A DNA stretch of 64,000 nucleotides from Candidatus Binatus sp. GTDB taxonomy: Bacteria; Desulfobacterota; Binatia; Binatales; Binataceae. Shown piece by piece: positions 39,515 through 47,716 of the stretch. The stretch's first letter is position 1. Each line of letters opens with the position of its first letter. A program made the position numbers and the translations under genes. The stretch is from contig NZ_DATCTO010000038.1 in the NCBI RefSeq assembly GCF_036567905.1, positions 1 to 64,000 of the forward strand, in the 5' to 3' direction. The notes under the pieces were generated by a model that saw only the letters and a list, made by a program, of their open reading frames with translations, was not told the DNA's origin and searched no databases.

Positions 39515-39931
39515 TCAGCCCCAACGTTCGCGATGTTCTTCCATCTCAGCAATCACGGATTGAAGGGACGCATTTTCGCGCTTACGGACATAGTGGGCAC
39601 AGTACGCGAACACCCCACACGCAAAGAAAGAGCATGCGGCGACTATTACCCACGGAACCCAAAGCGACGGCTGTTTTGGGTCGTAGGCAAGCTTTGTTTG
39701 AATGCCTGCGGACAACAAAATTCCAAACGCGCCACTGGCGAGATTCGAGAGCACTCCGGCGCCGTAGAGTTTGCATTGATCGAGTTCGCCGATCAGCCGC
39801 ACCCAAGTATTGCGATAGATCACAACCTGCCGTGTCATATCGCCGCTCGGCGGAACCAGGGTGAGGTCGTTACGTATTGTGAGTGGCTTCTCTCCAACAG
39901 GCGCGATCGGGGCAGATTCTTCTGTTTGCAT
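39515..39931 (-). CDS. Two-helix membrane protein (IS passenger)
   Basis: A 138-residue protein I do not recognise. A polar N-terminus of about 60 residues precedes two likely membrane helices (about 62-82 and 92-114, the second Cys/Ala-rich), then a short charged C-terminal helix. The ATG at 39931 lies four bases after the stop of the zinc-ribbon gene, with gaggg upstream. Coupling with both neighbours suggests one complex or pathway, but the role is unknown. Confidence 0.65.
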   Translation of the reverse strand: MQTEESAPIAPVGEKPLTIRNDLTLVPPSGDMTRQVVIYRNTWVRLIGELDQCKLYGAGVLSNLASGAFGILLSAGIQTKLAYDPKQPSLWVPWVIVAACSFFACGVFAYCAHYVRKRENASLQSVIAEMEEHRERWG

Positions 39932-39935
39932 CTGC

Positions 39936-40544
39936 TTAGCCCTCGCTCTGAAGAAGACCCATGATTATGGCATTCAGAAGAATCGTATTGCCGCAGTGAC
40001 CGCATACGACGGCGACGCACGGGTTGATTCGTGGCGGTTTTTGCAATCCGGGGGTACTTGTCGGAATTTGAGTGAAAGAAGGGCCGATTGCCCACTCTTC
40101 GTGATTGCAGAGCGGGCAGGGTCGATGTGCTGGCCAGCGGCTTATAAGCCATTCGTTGGCCGCCGCTAAATCTACTTGACCAGTTTCGAGGGCGGTCTTT
40201 TGCGCTTCCTTTAACCGCCTCATCCTTTCCATCAATTCTGGGACCGGCGTATCGTCGGAATACGCCCCAAGTTTTCCTTCCTTCGTTAACCGCAGCACTT
40301 CGTCCAGCGATTTCATCCATTCCGCGATCTCGGCAACCTGTTTTCCCACCCCCAACGTCGCGGCGTTCAGGGCGTTCACTTTGGATGCGGCGTGCTTCGT
40401 CAGATCTTCGGCCCACTTGCGGGTTTGTTCCCCCGCAGTGGCGTAGCTGTCCAAGAACTTGCGAATGTCTGCGTTCCGTTCCGTGAACGCTCTCAAAAAC
40501 TCCCCGACCGCTTCGGTTTTCTCTTTGTCTTTTTCGTCTGCCAT
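39936..40544 (-). CDS. Helical protein with C-terminal zinc ribbon (IS passenger)
   Basis: A 202-residue protein starting MADEKDKEK. Residues 1-130 are charged and helical, partly coiled-coil-like. The C-terminal part has Cys143-Cys146 and Cys181-Cys184 (CPLC and CGHC), a zinc-ribbon layout seen in many small bacterial proteins, with a nearby Trp and an LLNAIIMG tail. It is the first gene of the passenger operon. A start five codons further upstream is possible. I do not assign a function. Confidence 0.68.
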   Translation of the reverse strand: MADEKDKEKTEAVGEFLRAFTERNADIRKFLDSYATAGEQTRKWAEDLTKHAASKVNALNAATLGVGKQVAEIAEWMKSLDEVLRLTKEGKLGAYSDDTPVPELMERMRRLKEAQKTALETGQVDLAAANEWLISRWPAHRPCPLCNHEEWAIGPSFTQIPTSTPGLQKPPRINPCVAVVCGHCGNTILLNAIIMGLLQSEG

Positions 40545-40567
40545 AGGGCAGAGCATAGACCCAGCAC

Positions 40568-40597
40568 CCGTTGCTAGTCAAGGTCGGCATAATCGCC
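40568..40597 (-). repeat. Right terminal inverted repeat
   Basis: Read from the minus strand it begins GGCGATTATGC and continues after three mismatches with CCTTGACTA, like the left end. It is followed by the TTCTTTCA flank at 40598-40605. Confidence 0.8.
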
Positions 40598-41081
40598 TTC
40601 TTTCACGGGAGAGGAGGCCGAGCGTAGCGAGGTAGGTGAGAGTGCAGCCTGCGCCCGGAAACATTCCGCCGCCATAAACAAACCTACGGCTGTCAATGGG
40701 GATGAATTAGTTCAGCCTGACCCCGGCTGATGCAGCGTGCTATGCGTACGCTATGGTCAACCGCCAGGATGTCCCGTACTCACTCGCCTCGCCCGAAATC
40801 GGGCGACCCCTGCGTCTGGCAAAAATTATTTTTGACGGAACAAAGCTAGCCATAGAGCGCAGCCGTCCCAAAACCACTACCGATGGTGTGAATTGCTCTC
40901 CTCAGCTCTTTTCGATCAGTCAGAATCAGGCCCGTCGCAGTCTTCGGATCGAGAAACTGAACCAGCACCGGCTCGATTGCCGAGACACCGACGATAGTCG
41001 CGGGTTTTCCGTCGCGTCACAAACGAACGGGCGACCCGGTAAGGGCCGCCCATCGAAAACAGATCGCGACGCGCGCGCGAA
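40598..41081. other. Intergenic, no gene seen
   Basis: No supported gene. A degraded long REP unit (40606-40652, gggagagg ... ggtgagag) follows the right end of the IS element. The rest shows no promoter, hairpin or frame that I can support. Confidence 0.4.
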
Positions 41082-41207
41082 CTACTTGCCGCGAATGCGC
41101 GTGCGGCGCATCTTGCGCAGCCGTGACTTCGCCTGATGCGGATCGCTCTTCTTCTTGCGCGCAAGTTTGCGATTGCGCCGATTTCGCTGCTTCGAGGCTA
41201 CCTTCAT
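41082..41207 (-). CDS. 41-residue very basic protein coupled to dacA-like gene
   Basis: A 41-residue protein with about 20 Lys/Arg (MKVASKQRNRRNRKLARKKK and a similar tail). Composition resembles small ribosome-associated proteins, but I match it to no named family. aggaga precedes the ATG, and ATGA overlaps the stop of the carboxypeptidase gene, so translation is coupled. It is too short for most gene finders. Confidence 0.6.
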   Translation of the reverse strand: MKVASKQRNRRNRKLARKKKSDPHQAKSRLRKMRRTRIRGK

Positions 41208-42505
41208 TGGTTCTCCTGGTTCGGATTATACGACGGCGGCGCCGATGCGTTGTACGCCTCGCCCGGTCCGGTCTGCGGGGCGGCGAACGCTACCGGGCTT
41301 ATCGCCATCACTTCGGTCATCGCCTGCCCCTGGTTCTGCACGATCACTCGTCCGAGCGGTTCTCCCGTCACGACCGGCCCATCGATTGCCGGCGGTACAT
41401 CGTACACGAGCGTGACCGCCGAGGCATCGGCCTTCGGCACCACAACTTTGAGATCGCTCGCCGCGACCGGTTGAATCAGCGGGCCCGAACTGACCTGCAC
41501 CTGGACCGGAAGCGGCTGGCCGGACTTGAGCAGCGGCACCGAGGTGAATTGCTCGAAGCCCCACTCCATCACTTTCGCCGCCTGCGCAAAGCGTTGCTGA
41601 TTCGACGGGGCGCCGAGAATCACCGCGATCAGCCGCATGCCGCCGCGCTTGGCCGTGCTCGTGACGTTGAACCCCGCCTGAAACGTGAATCCGGTCTTGA
41701 GCCCGTCGCATCCTTCGAAATGCCCGATCAGATGATTGGTATTGTTCAGCATGCAGACGCCGTTGTCGAAATCGATCTTCTGCTGGCTCGACCAGCTCAG
41801 CAGACTGGTCTCGCGGATGATCGCGCGACCGACCGTGGCCAGGTCGTAGGCGTCGGTGCGATCCGCATCATGGGCCGGACGCGGCGGCAGTCCATCGACG
41901 GTCCGATACTGCGTATGCGTCATCCCGAGTTCCTGCGCCCGCTCGTTCATCATGCGGACCATCGCCTCGACCGATCCGCCGATCTTTTCGGCGACTGCGA
42001 CCGCGGCGTCATTGGCCGATTTGACCAGCGCCGCTTTCATCAACTCGCGCAGCGGATAGACGTCGCCCTGCTTGAGGCCGATGCGCGAGCCGCCGGTATG
42101 CGCGGAGCGTTCGGAAATTCTGACCAGGTCATCGTACTTGAAACGACCGGCGTTGATCTGCTCCTGCGTGACCAGCAGGAGCATCATCTTGGCCATCGAG
42201 GCCGGCGGCCATTCCATGTCGGCGTTGTACGCCATCAGCACGCGGCCGCTGTCGGCATCCTCGAGCAGCGCACCCTTGTAGAGCGGGGCTCCCGTCGCTC
42301 TTGCCGTCCGCTTCGACCGGACCGCCTTATGCCGGCGCGATTGCGCGGTCGCGCCCGCGGGCGACGCCGCGAACACGACGGCCGCGCTCAACATCATTGC
42401 CGAGCCAAACAAGACCGCAGATTTTAAATTAACGATTGCCCGCCTCCACCTGCCCAATTCCACCACCGGTTTGTCTCCTGTCGAAATCCGATTCGTCCCG
42501 TTCAA
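41204..42505 (-). CDS. D-alanyl-D-alanine carboxypeptidase (PBP5/6 type)
   Basis: A 433-residue S11-family penicillin-binding protein that trims the terminal D-Ala of peptidoglycan stems. The three active-site motifs are Ser103-x-x-Lys106 (PASMAK), Ser163-Ala-Asn165 (VKSAND) and Lys270-Thr-Gly272 (LKTGFT). The signal or anchor helix is at about 30-52, followed by a Lys/Arg-rich stretch. A C-terminal beta-domain of about 100 residues ends in a Pro/Asn-rich tail without a clear amphipathic anchor. It overlaps the TPR gene by ATGA at its start and the 41-residue gene at its end. Confidence 0.92.
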   Translation of the reverse strand: MNGTNRISTGDKPVVELGRWRRAIVNLKSAVLFGSAMMLSAAVVFAASPAGATAQSRRHKAVRSKRTARATGAPLYKGALLEDADSGRVLMAYNADMEWPPASMAKMMLLLVTQEQINAGRFKYDDLVRISERSAHTGGSRIGLKQGDVYPLRELMKAALVKSANDAAVAVAEKIGGSVEAMVRMMNERAQELGMTHTQYRTVDGLPPRPAHDADRTDAYDLATVGRAIIRETSLLSWSSQQKIDFDNGVCMLNNTNHLIGHFEGCDGLKTGFTFQAGFNVTSTAKRGGMRLIAVILGAPSNQQRFAQAAKVMEWGFEQFTSVPLLKSGQPLPVQVQVSSGPLIQPVAASDLKVVVPKADASAVTLVYDVPPAIDGPVVTGEPLGRVIVQNQGQAMTEVMAISPVAFAAPQTGPGEAYNASAPPSYNPNQENQ

Positions 42506-43212
42506 GGAATGCGGATGAAACCGCTTGATTCGGGCGCGCCCTTCGAGCCGCTGCTCTTGACGTGTTGCAGAATCGCGAGGTTGGTCCGCGCCGGCGCGTA
42601 ATCGGGAATCTCACCAACCAGTTCGTTCCATTCCTGGCTCGCCCTGACGTAGTTGCCTTCCTCGGCGTAGATTGCGGCCAGGGTGTTGCGCGCGTCCGGT
42701 TGACTCGGATCAATTCGTAGCGACAGTAGCGCTTCCTGCTCGGCTTGTGCGAGCGCGCCGCGCCGCTCGTATGCCAGCGCGAGGTTGAAATGGGTCTCGG
42801 GCCGTTCCGGTCCGAGCAGCGCCGCCAGCCGCAGCACTTGAGTCGCGTCGCGAGTCTGCCCGTTTTCGAGGTAGAGCAGGCCGAGGTTCAGGAACAACTG
42901 CCAGTCATCGAGGCCAAGGCCGATCGCCTTCTGATACTCGGCGAGTTCCTGGCGATGCTGTCCGACGACGCCGTAGGCGAAACCCAGATGGTAATGCGCG
43001 AGCGCGTTGGTGGGATCGTCGCTGATCACGATGCGATGACGGCGGATTGCCTCAGGGTAATCTTCCATACCCAGAAAGTAATCCGCCAGCGGATCGCAAA
43101 CTTGCTCGTCGTAAGAACTGCTTTTAGCGCTGGCCCGCGCGCTGACCGGCGACTGGAGCACCAGCGCAATCAGAACCAAAAGACAAATGCTCGAACGGCG
43201 ACAACTCAACAA
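42502..43212 (-). CDS. Exported TPR-repeat protein
   Basis: A 236-residue protein with a signal peptide (residues 1-27, hydrophobic LLVLIALVLQSPVSA) and about four TPR-like repeats, for example ALAHYHLGFAYGVVGQHRQE, then LFLNLGLLYLENGQTRDA and THFNLALAYERRGALAQA. TPR repeats mediate protein contacts, so it may scaffold envelope enzymes. Its stop overlaps the start of the carboxypeptidase gene, which points to a joint role in peptidoglycan handling. Confidence 0.85.
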   Translation of the reverse strand: MLSCRRSSICLLVLIALVLQSPVSARASAKSSSYDEQVCDPLADYFLGMEDYPEAIRRHRIVISDDPTNALAHYHLGFAYGVVGQHRQELAEYQKAIGLGLDDWQLFLNLGLLYLENGQTRDATQVLRLAALLGPERPETHFNLALAYERRGALAQAEQEALLSLRIDPSQPDARNTLAAIYAEEGNYVRASQEWNELVGEIPDYAPARTNLAILQHVKSSGSKGAPESSGFIRIP

Positions 43213-43308
43213 CTTACTATCTCCCGCGTCCCCGCAGGAAGAAATCTGATGTTAGCAGGAATTTTCGCTACAAAAAAACGCGCAGTGTGTTTTTAACGCC
43301 GCGAGCGG

Positions 43309-43373
43309 AAAAAAAAGGCGTCGTGCCAGCCGCGGACCGGATAAATCCGGGTTCACGCGGCTGGCCGGACGCC
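43309..43373 (-). terminator. Strong intrinsic terminator, minus strand
   Basis: The long stem pairs 43317-43322 with 43368-43373 and 43325-43334 with 43356-43365, around an inner ccgg hairpin. On the minus strand it is followed by eight T (43316-43309). It should end the transcript of the small exported-protein gene at 43488-43775 and insulate the TPR/dacA operon. Confidence 0.85.
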
Positions 43374-43436
43374 GGGGGCGAAGCCATCTTTGCCCCCCGA
43401 TCCTGGGTGGATCGATAGACCTTAAGCGAATCGAAC

Positions 43437-43466
43437 GAGGGCGGCTGCCAATGCAGCCGCCCTCGT
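43437..43466. terminator. Perfect 12-bp hairpin
   Basis: Arms 43437-43448 and 43455-43466 (cgagggcggctg and its complement) surround a 6-base loop. It lies just after the small exported-protein gene on the minus strand, in series with the stronger terminator. It lacks a long T-run of its own. Confidence 0.6.
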
Positions 43467-43487
43467 GGCTATCAAGCCTGAGCGAAA

Positions 43488-43775
43488 TTACGGAGTAGCG
43501 GGAGCGGGAGCCGCCGCGCCACCAGCCGCTGCACCGGCCTTTTCTCCTGCCGCTGCTCCTGCCTCGGCGCCAGCTTTTGAGCCAGCTGCCTCGCCTACGG
43601 CCGTCGCCTTCTTGTGGCGACGATGTTTACGCTTGGCCGCCGATGCTACCTTGGCCGGGGCTGCCGCGCTCGCCTCGGCCGCGGGAGCTGCAGCCGGGGC
43701 ATCCTGGGCGAAAGCCGGCATCGCCAACGCGGCGGCGAAGAAAGCTGCGGAAAGAACTGAAAGGGTGCGCTTCAT
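43488..43775 (-). CDS. Small exported Ala/Lys-rich protein
   Basis: A 95-residue protein. The signal peptide MKRTLSVLSAAFFAAALAMP is followed by cleavage near AFAQ, and the mature part is Ala/Pro/Gly-rich with a basic cluster (KRKHRRHKK). It resembles acid-shock or linker-type periplasmic proteins, but I assign no family. It forms a single-gene transcript ended by the terminators at 43309-43466. Low complexity limits any homology claim. Confidence 0.6.
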   Translation of the reverse strand: MKRTLSVLSAAFFAAALAMPAFAQDAPAAAPAAEASAAAPAKVASAAKRKHRRHKKATAVGEAAGSKAGAEAGAAAGEKAGAAAGGAAAPAPATP

Positions 43776-43986
43776 ACTCTTGGATCTCCTTGATCTGGGC
43801 GGCCCTTAATGGACCGCAAAGTGACTATTAAGGGTATTGCTATACCCGTGCCATCGGCGTGACGGCAAGATCTCCGTGGAACTACAAGGGAATTTCGCCG
43901 GGAGGACGCTCCGCGATGACGCAATCGGTCTATCGTCTATCCGCTTTGCGTCTGCGCTGGTATCCCTTCACGGTCGCCCCCGCCCC

Positions 43987-44712
43987 CTAACCGCGCGCCC
44001 GGCGCTCGGCCCTGAGCTCTCGATAGAGCGCGATTAGCTCCTTAAATGCCCGCGCGACCACTTTGAGATTGGCGCCCGACTGCTCGCCCGTCAGCCGGGG
44101 CAGATGCTTCACGTCCACTTCTATTACCTTCGCATTACGGCCGGCCAGCCGCGCCATCAGCTCAGTCGAGATCATCGCGCCATGCGCGCGCAAATCCATC
44201 CCCTCGAGCTTCTCGCGCTTGAACAATTTGAAGCCGCAATCGATATCGCTGATCGTGATGCCGAGTAGCACCCGAACCAGCAGGGTCCACGCCTTGCCGT
44301 TGATTCTGCGAATCAGAGGGTCGGCACGGCGCACTCGGTGCCCGGCAACGACGTCGTATTGGGGGACAAACGCGGTCAAACGCTCGAGATCTGAAGGATC
44401 GAACTGCCCGTCGCCGTCGCATAGCAGCACGTACTGCTTGGTCGCGGCCCGAATTCCGGAGATCACCGCACCGCCGTAGCCTTGGTTGACCTGGTGGCGT
44501 ACGAGCTTGACGTGCGTATCCTCCGCGGCTAGGCGCTCGGCGATTTCGCCGGTGCGATCGCGACTGCCGTCGTCAACCACGATTATCTCGAAGTCGTCTG
44601 CGACGCGCGGCAATTCGGCCAGGTATGAGCGCACGACGCGCTCGACGTTGCCTTCCTCGTTATGCGACGGCAGGAAAACGCTGATTGCGGGGATTCGGGC
44701 CGGGGAGCTCAC
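43987..44712 (-). CDS. Family 2 glycosyltransferase (DPM1-like)
   Basis: A 241-residue GT-A fold enzyme close to dolichol-phosphate mannosyltransferase type proteins, without membrane helices. It shows VFLPSHNEEGNVERVV at the start, EIIVVDDGSRDRTGEIA, the metal-binding DGDGQFDPSDLERL, and SDIDCGFKLFKREKL. Such enzymes load a sugar onto a polyprenyl phosphate carrier for envelope glycans. The flavin reductase gene lies upstream at 15 bases distance, but no functional link is obvious. Confidence 0.88.
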   Translation of the reverse strand: MSSPARIPAISVFLPSHNEEGNVERVVRSYLAELPRVADDFEIIVVDDGSRDRTGEIAERLAAEDTHVKLVRHQVNQGYGGAVISGIRAATKQYVLLCDGDGQFDPSDLERLTAFVPQYDVVAGHRVRRADPLIRRINGKAWTLLVRVLLGITISDIDCGFKLFKREKLEGMDLRAHGAMISTELMARLAGRNAKVIEVDVKHLPRLTGEQSGANLKVVARAFKELIALYRELRAERRARG

Positions 44713-44727
44713 GTTGGGATGGGCGAT

Positions 44728-45207
44728 CTAGTCGCCGAGCTCACGGTATCCGCCGCGGAAAAACAGCAGCGGCTTGCCCTCGCGGGGCGTTTCGGCCTGC
44801 TCGACCTCGGCGATGTAAATCGTATGGTCGCCGCCATCGATCGCGTTGGTCACTTTGCACTCGAGATAAGCGAGCGCGCCGTCGAGGATCGGGGCGCCGT
44901 TGGCGCCAATTTTGTGACTGACGCCTTCGAATTTGTTGCCGCCGCTGACCGCAAACTTGCGCGACAACGCTTCCTGGTCGGAGGCCAGTACATTGACGGT
45001 AAAGATTTTGCTCTCCTCGAAGCAGGGATAGCTCTCGGCCTTCTTGTCCACGCAAACCAGGGCCAGCGGAGGAACCAGCGAGACCGAGGTAAACGCGTTG
45101 GCCGTCAGGCCGTGCAGCTCGCCCGAGCTGCGACGCGACGTGACCACGGTAACACCGGTCGCGAAATGACCCATCACGCGCCGCAGCTCGTTCTTTTCGA
45201 TCGCCAT
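44728..45207 (-). CDS. Flavin reductase (FMN-binding split barrel)
   Basis: A 159-residue protein of the HpaC-like family that reduces FMN or FAD with NAD(P)H for partner monooxygenases. It starts with the family pattern RRVMGHFATGVTVVTS and shows GLTANAFTSVSLVPPLALVCVD, while the late GDHTIYIAEVEQAE is typical. Length is normal. No monooxygenase is adjacent. The HpaB-family gene at 11282-12712 is a possible but unproven partner. Confidence 0.85.
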   Translation of the reverse strand: MAIEKNELRRVMGHFATGVTVVTSRRSSGELHGLTANAFTSVSLVPPLALVCVDKKAESYPCFEESKIFTVNVLASDQEALSRKFAVSGGNKFEGVSHKIGANGAPILDGALAYLECKVTNAIDGGDHTIYIAEVEQAETPREGKPLLFFRGGYRELGD

Positions 45208-45360
45208 CCAAATCTCTCCGCGGGCGGATGCTATCAGACGATTTTGCCGACCGTCAAAGCGGATAGCGCGGCAGATTGACCCGGCTTGGCGATTGATCTA
45301 CACACCAAGCGTTCCCAAAATAGAGAATGTGACCGCGATGCTGGAGCTTTGCTGGAGTTG

Positions 45361-46185
45361 ATGGGCCGGACTGTTGGATCGATCGCCGCCGTATTGGTTG
45401 CCGCGACCATGGTGGCGATGTGTGCGGCCGAGCCCGTGCGCGCCGAATCCTCGGCGGCGCTCATGTTGCAAGATACGCCGATCACCGCCGGCGATGCGGA
45501 GAAAGCGGGCACGATGCCACCGCCTCCGCCCTACGATCCGACCGTGGTGAAATATGTCGATCCGGGGATGCCGACGCCGGAGCCGCCCGATCCTTGGGCC
45601 ACTCTCACGCCGACGCCGACCGCGACGCCAACTCCTGCCGCGCAGGTGAAAATCGACGGGGTCCGAACCGGTCGCGTGCCGACTCCGGGTCAACTTCTCT
45701 TCAAAGCGACGCGCGACATAACTTTCATGGACCCGGTCAGCTGGTCGGTGAATATTTTCAAAAGGCGCCACCAGCTCATCGTCTATTACAAAGGCCGGAT
45801 GTTTAAGAACTACCACGCCGTGTTCGGGCGCAGCTTCGAGCCCGGCACGAAGCTGTGGGAGGGAGACCGGCGCACGCCCGAAGGCGTTTACACAATCGTC
45901 GGGAAGCATCCGAGCCGGCGCTGGGATTGGTTCCTGACGCTGAACTATCCAAACCTGCTTGACCGGCGCCGCTACGAGGAACTGCGCGACGGCGGCGCGG
46001 TGCCGAACGAAGACGGCCATCCGCTTGGCGTGGGCGGCAGAATCGGAATCCATGGCACCGACGAACCGGAACTGAACCAGGGCAATATCAACTGGACCAC
46101 GGGATGCATCTCGGTGGACGACGAAGATGTCGAAGAGCTGAAGCGGCTGCTTCCCGACGGCACGATAGTGATAATCAAGCCCTGA
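45361..46185 (+). CDS. L,D-transpeptidase (YkuD domain), exported
   Basis: A 274-residue protein that would form 3-3 cross-links or anchor proteins in peptidoglycan. A signal peptide (about 1-29) and a Pro/Thr linker (about 50-95) precede the YkuD domain. The catalytic region has His231 in GIHGTDEPE and Cys249 in TTGCIS, where most members read SHGCxR. So the Cys is kept but the neighbouring His is Thr and the Arg is Ser, as in the YafK-like branch. ATG 45361 fits the signal peptide better than the frame from 45286. Its last codons form the first copy of a 27-bp repeat. Confidence 0.82.
   Translation: MGRTVGSIAAVLVAATMVAMCAAEPVRAESSAALMLQDTPITAGDAEKAGTMPPPPPYDPTVVKYVDPGMPTPEPPDPWATLTPTPTATPTPAAQVKIDGVRTGRVPTPGQLLFKATRDITFMDPVSWSVNIFKRRHQLIVYYKGRMFKNYHAVFGRSFEPGTKLWEGDRRTPEGVYTIVGKHPSRRWDWFLTLNYPNLLDRRRYEELRDGGAVPNEDGHPLGVGGRIGIHGTDEPELNQGNINWTTGCISVDDEDVEELKRLLPDGTIVIIKP
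46157..46183 (+). repeat. 27-bp direct repeat, copy 1
   Basis: The end of the L,D-transpeptidase gene (acggcacgatagtgataatc plus seven more bases) recurs exactly at 47347-47373. The copies bracket the exported-protein gene at 46201-47313. Confidence 0.9.
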
Positions 46186-46200
46186 AGGCGGGAAGGAGAG

Positions 46201-47313
46201 ATGCGGGCGGAAGTGATCACGGCGCGGCTACTGATCATACTCGCGTTTATCGGATGCTCATTCGTTGGCGCGAACGCGGGTACGTTGCGGACCTTCAGCG
46301 TCACCGATGTAGTCCGAAAGGCGAGCGGCGTCGGGTCGCAACCGGCCGTGATACTGCGTGACGGTACCGTCTGCGCAATCGAGGCAAACGATCATTCGCA
46401 ATGTACTTCTCTTGGGACTCTTCCCGCTTCGGACGCCAAAATTATTGGCGATAGTCGCACTGCCAACTTCGATGGAGTTTTCAATCTACTCGGCGACGGC
46501 GTCCCACAAGTTTTCGTCGATTACTGGCCTCAGTATAACGCCCCGGACTGTCTTGCGCCTTACAATCAAACCCCTTATCGGCCCGGCGAAAAGACAGGCT
46601 GCGATGCGATCGCTCTGCTCGTGTATCGCTATTCCGGCGGCGGTTATCAGCGTTACCTGACCTTGAGCGCGCCGACCGAAGGCTACGCTCCCGGCGCATG
46701 GTTTCTCGATGAATCTCCTCGTAAAGCGGTCTTCCAAACGCGATGCGGTGGCTCGTCGGGCGAATGCCTTTTCTATCTCGACCTGCACAAACACTCCCTC
46801 GAACCGATCAGCGACTACTATTTTCTCGAAGGCGAGCCCGTCTTCGAGGACCTCGACCACGACGGCAATGCGGAGATTTTCATTCCGGCCCGCGGCCGCG
46901 ACCGCACCGCCGCGCAGGGCGCTGCGATTCTCCGATGGACCGGCACCACCTACCGTGTGTGGTGGCCGGATTGGGAAAGGCCACCCTACGTGATTTATGC
47001 GCAGATCGCTCAGGTCGGCGGCGACGGTTTTAAGGAAATCGTCGCGGTACTCGACACCAGGAATGACTCGATATGGGGACCCTCCGCCCGCGAACTAGCC
47101 GTATGGAAACTTGCCGCGGGCAAATGGTGCCTCGTTGCGAAAACCACGCTGTCTCCGTCTGACGAGACTGGGTTCCCGCAGCTCGCAGGCGTGATTCGTG
47201 AACCGCGTGGCGCTAGGATCCTGCTCACGAACGGCGACGAAGGAGGCACCCTCACCTGCCGCTATCCTGGTCGCAAAATCACCTGCCCCCCATCGCCTCG
47301 CGCTGCCAAATAG
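46201..47313 (+). CDS. Exported protein with FG-GAP/VCBS-like repeats
   Basis: A 370-residue protein with a signal peptide (cleavage near GANAG, residue 27). Segments such as NLLGDGVPQVFVDYW and FEDLDHDGNAEIFIPARGRD have the Asp/Gly-rich calcium-binding look of FG-GAP/VCBS beta-propeller repeats. Several Cys may form disulfides. ggaagg lies before ATG 46201. It lies between the two copies of the 27-bp repeat, so it is probably inserted. No enzyme motif seen. Confidence 0.7.
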   Translation: MRAEVITARLLIILAFIGCSFVGANAGTLRTFSVTDVVRKASGVGSQPAVILRDGTVCAIEANDHSQCTSLGTLPASDAKIIGDSRTANFDGVFNLLGDGVPQVFVDYWPQYNAPDCLAPYNQTPYRPGEKTGCDAIALLVYRYSGGGYQRYLTLSAPTEGYAPGAWFLDESPRKAVFQTRCGGSSGECLFYLDLHKHSLEPISDYYFLEGEPVFEDLDHDGNAEIFIPARGRDRTAAQGAAILRWTGTTYRVWWPDWERPPYVIYAQIAQVGGDGFKEIVAVLDTRNDSIWGPSARELAVWKLAAGKWCLVAKTTLSPSDETGFPQLAGVIREPRGARILLTNGDEGGTLTCRYPGRKITCPPSPRAAK

Positions 47314-47346
47314 GGCCAACGCCCAGAGCCTCATTCCGATTCGCTC

Positions 47347-47373
47347 ACGGCACGATAGTGATAATCAAGCCCT
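47347..47373 (+). repeat. 27-bp direct repeat, copy 2
   Basis: Exact copy of 46157-46183, here outside any gene and followed at 47397 by a tRNA-like 3' fragment. It matches the coding end of the transpeptidase gene up to the stop codon. Confidence 0.9.
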
Positions 47374-47396
47374 AGCGCGCTCCCGCTGCGGCGCGC

Positions 47397-47433
47397 ATAG
47401 TCGCCGGTTCAAATCCGGGCGCCTCGACCGCCA
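47397..47433 (+). pseudogene. tRNA-like 3' fragment
   Basis: The string gccggttcaaatccgg forms a T-arm with the invariant TTCAAAT loop, followed by a GC-rich end and cca. No 5' acceptor half, D-arm or anticodon arm fits upstream, and the T-stem needs a bulge. I read it as a decayed tRNA end, possibly an old attachment site. Confidence 0.35.
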
Positions 47434-47623
47434 ACTAAACCCTCACTGCGCTCGTCGCACGAATCGACCAAGGCGTTCTCGGTCGGAGACGGGAATGTGG
47501 TTTGCATGGCGCGGTCTATGCGCATAAGATTGTCTTAATATCAGGTACTGGTGGTATTAGGAGGGATTAGCGCGCTTTAAGTCGTACTGGATGATTTCCT
47601 CGTCAAGCATAGAGGAGGAGCAT

Positions 47624-47713
47624 ATGAACAAGTACGCAGGAAAGCGACGCTGCGGCGCGCACGCGAACTTCGGCGCCGCCGGCGCTCTAGGCGCGACGCG
47701 ATTAGAGGCGTAG
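47624..47713 (+). CDS. Possible 29-residue leader peptide
   Basis: A 29-residue frame MNKYAGKRRCGAHANFGAAG and nine more residues. It has an excellent ribosome binding site (gaggaggag, 4 bases from the ATG) and ends three bases before the next small gene. No family recognised; it may be a translated leader for that gene. Confidence 0.35.
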   Translation: MNKYAGKRRCGAHANFGAAGALGATRLEA

Positions 47714-47716
47714 GCC

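Larger units (their letters stand above)
38306..40597 (+). mobile_element. IS1595-family element with three passenger genes
   Basis: A 2292-bp element. The left end GGCGATTATGCACCCCTTGA and the right end, read from the other strand as GGCGATTATGCCGACCTTGA, agree at 24 of the first 30 positions. The flanks TTATTTCA (38298-38305) and TTCTTTCA (40598-40605) match at 7 of 8, as expected for the 8-bp duplication known for this family. Inside are one plus-strand transposase gene and three minus-strand genes. Family members with passenger genes have been described; this cargo is not one I recognise. Confidence 0.85.

Noticed and set aside
40753..41136. Plus-strand 127-residue frame right of the IS element
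   Set aside because: No domain or signal. It also overlaps the well-supported 41-residue minus-strand gene.
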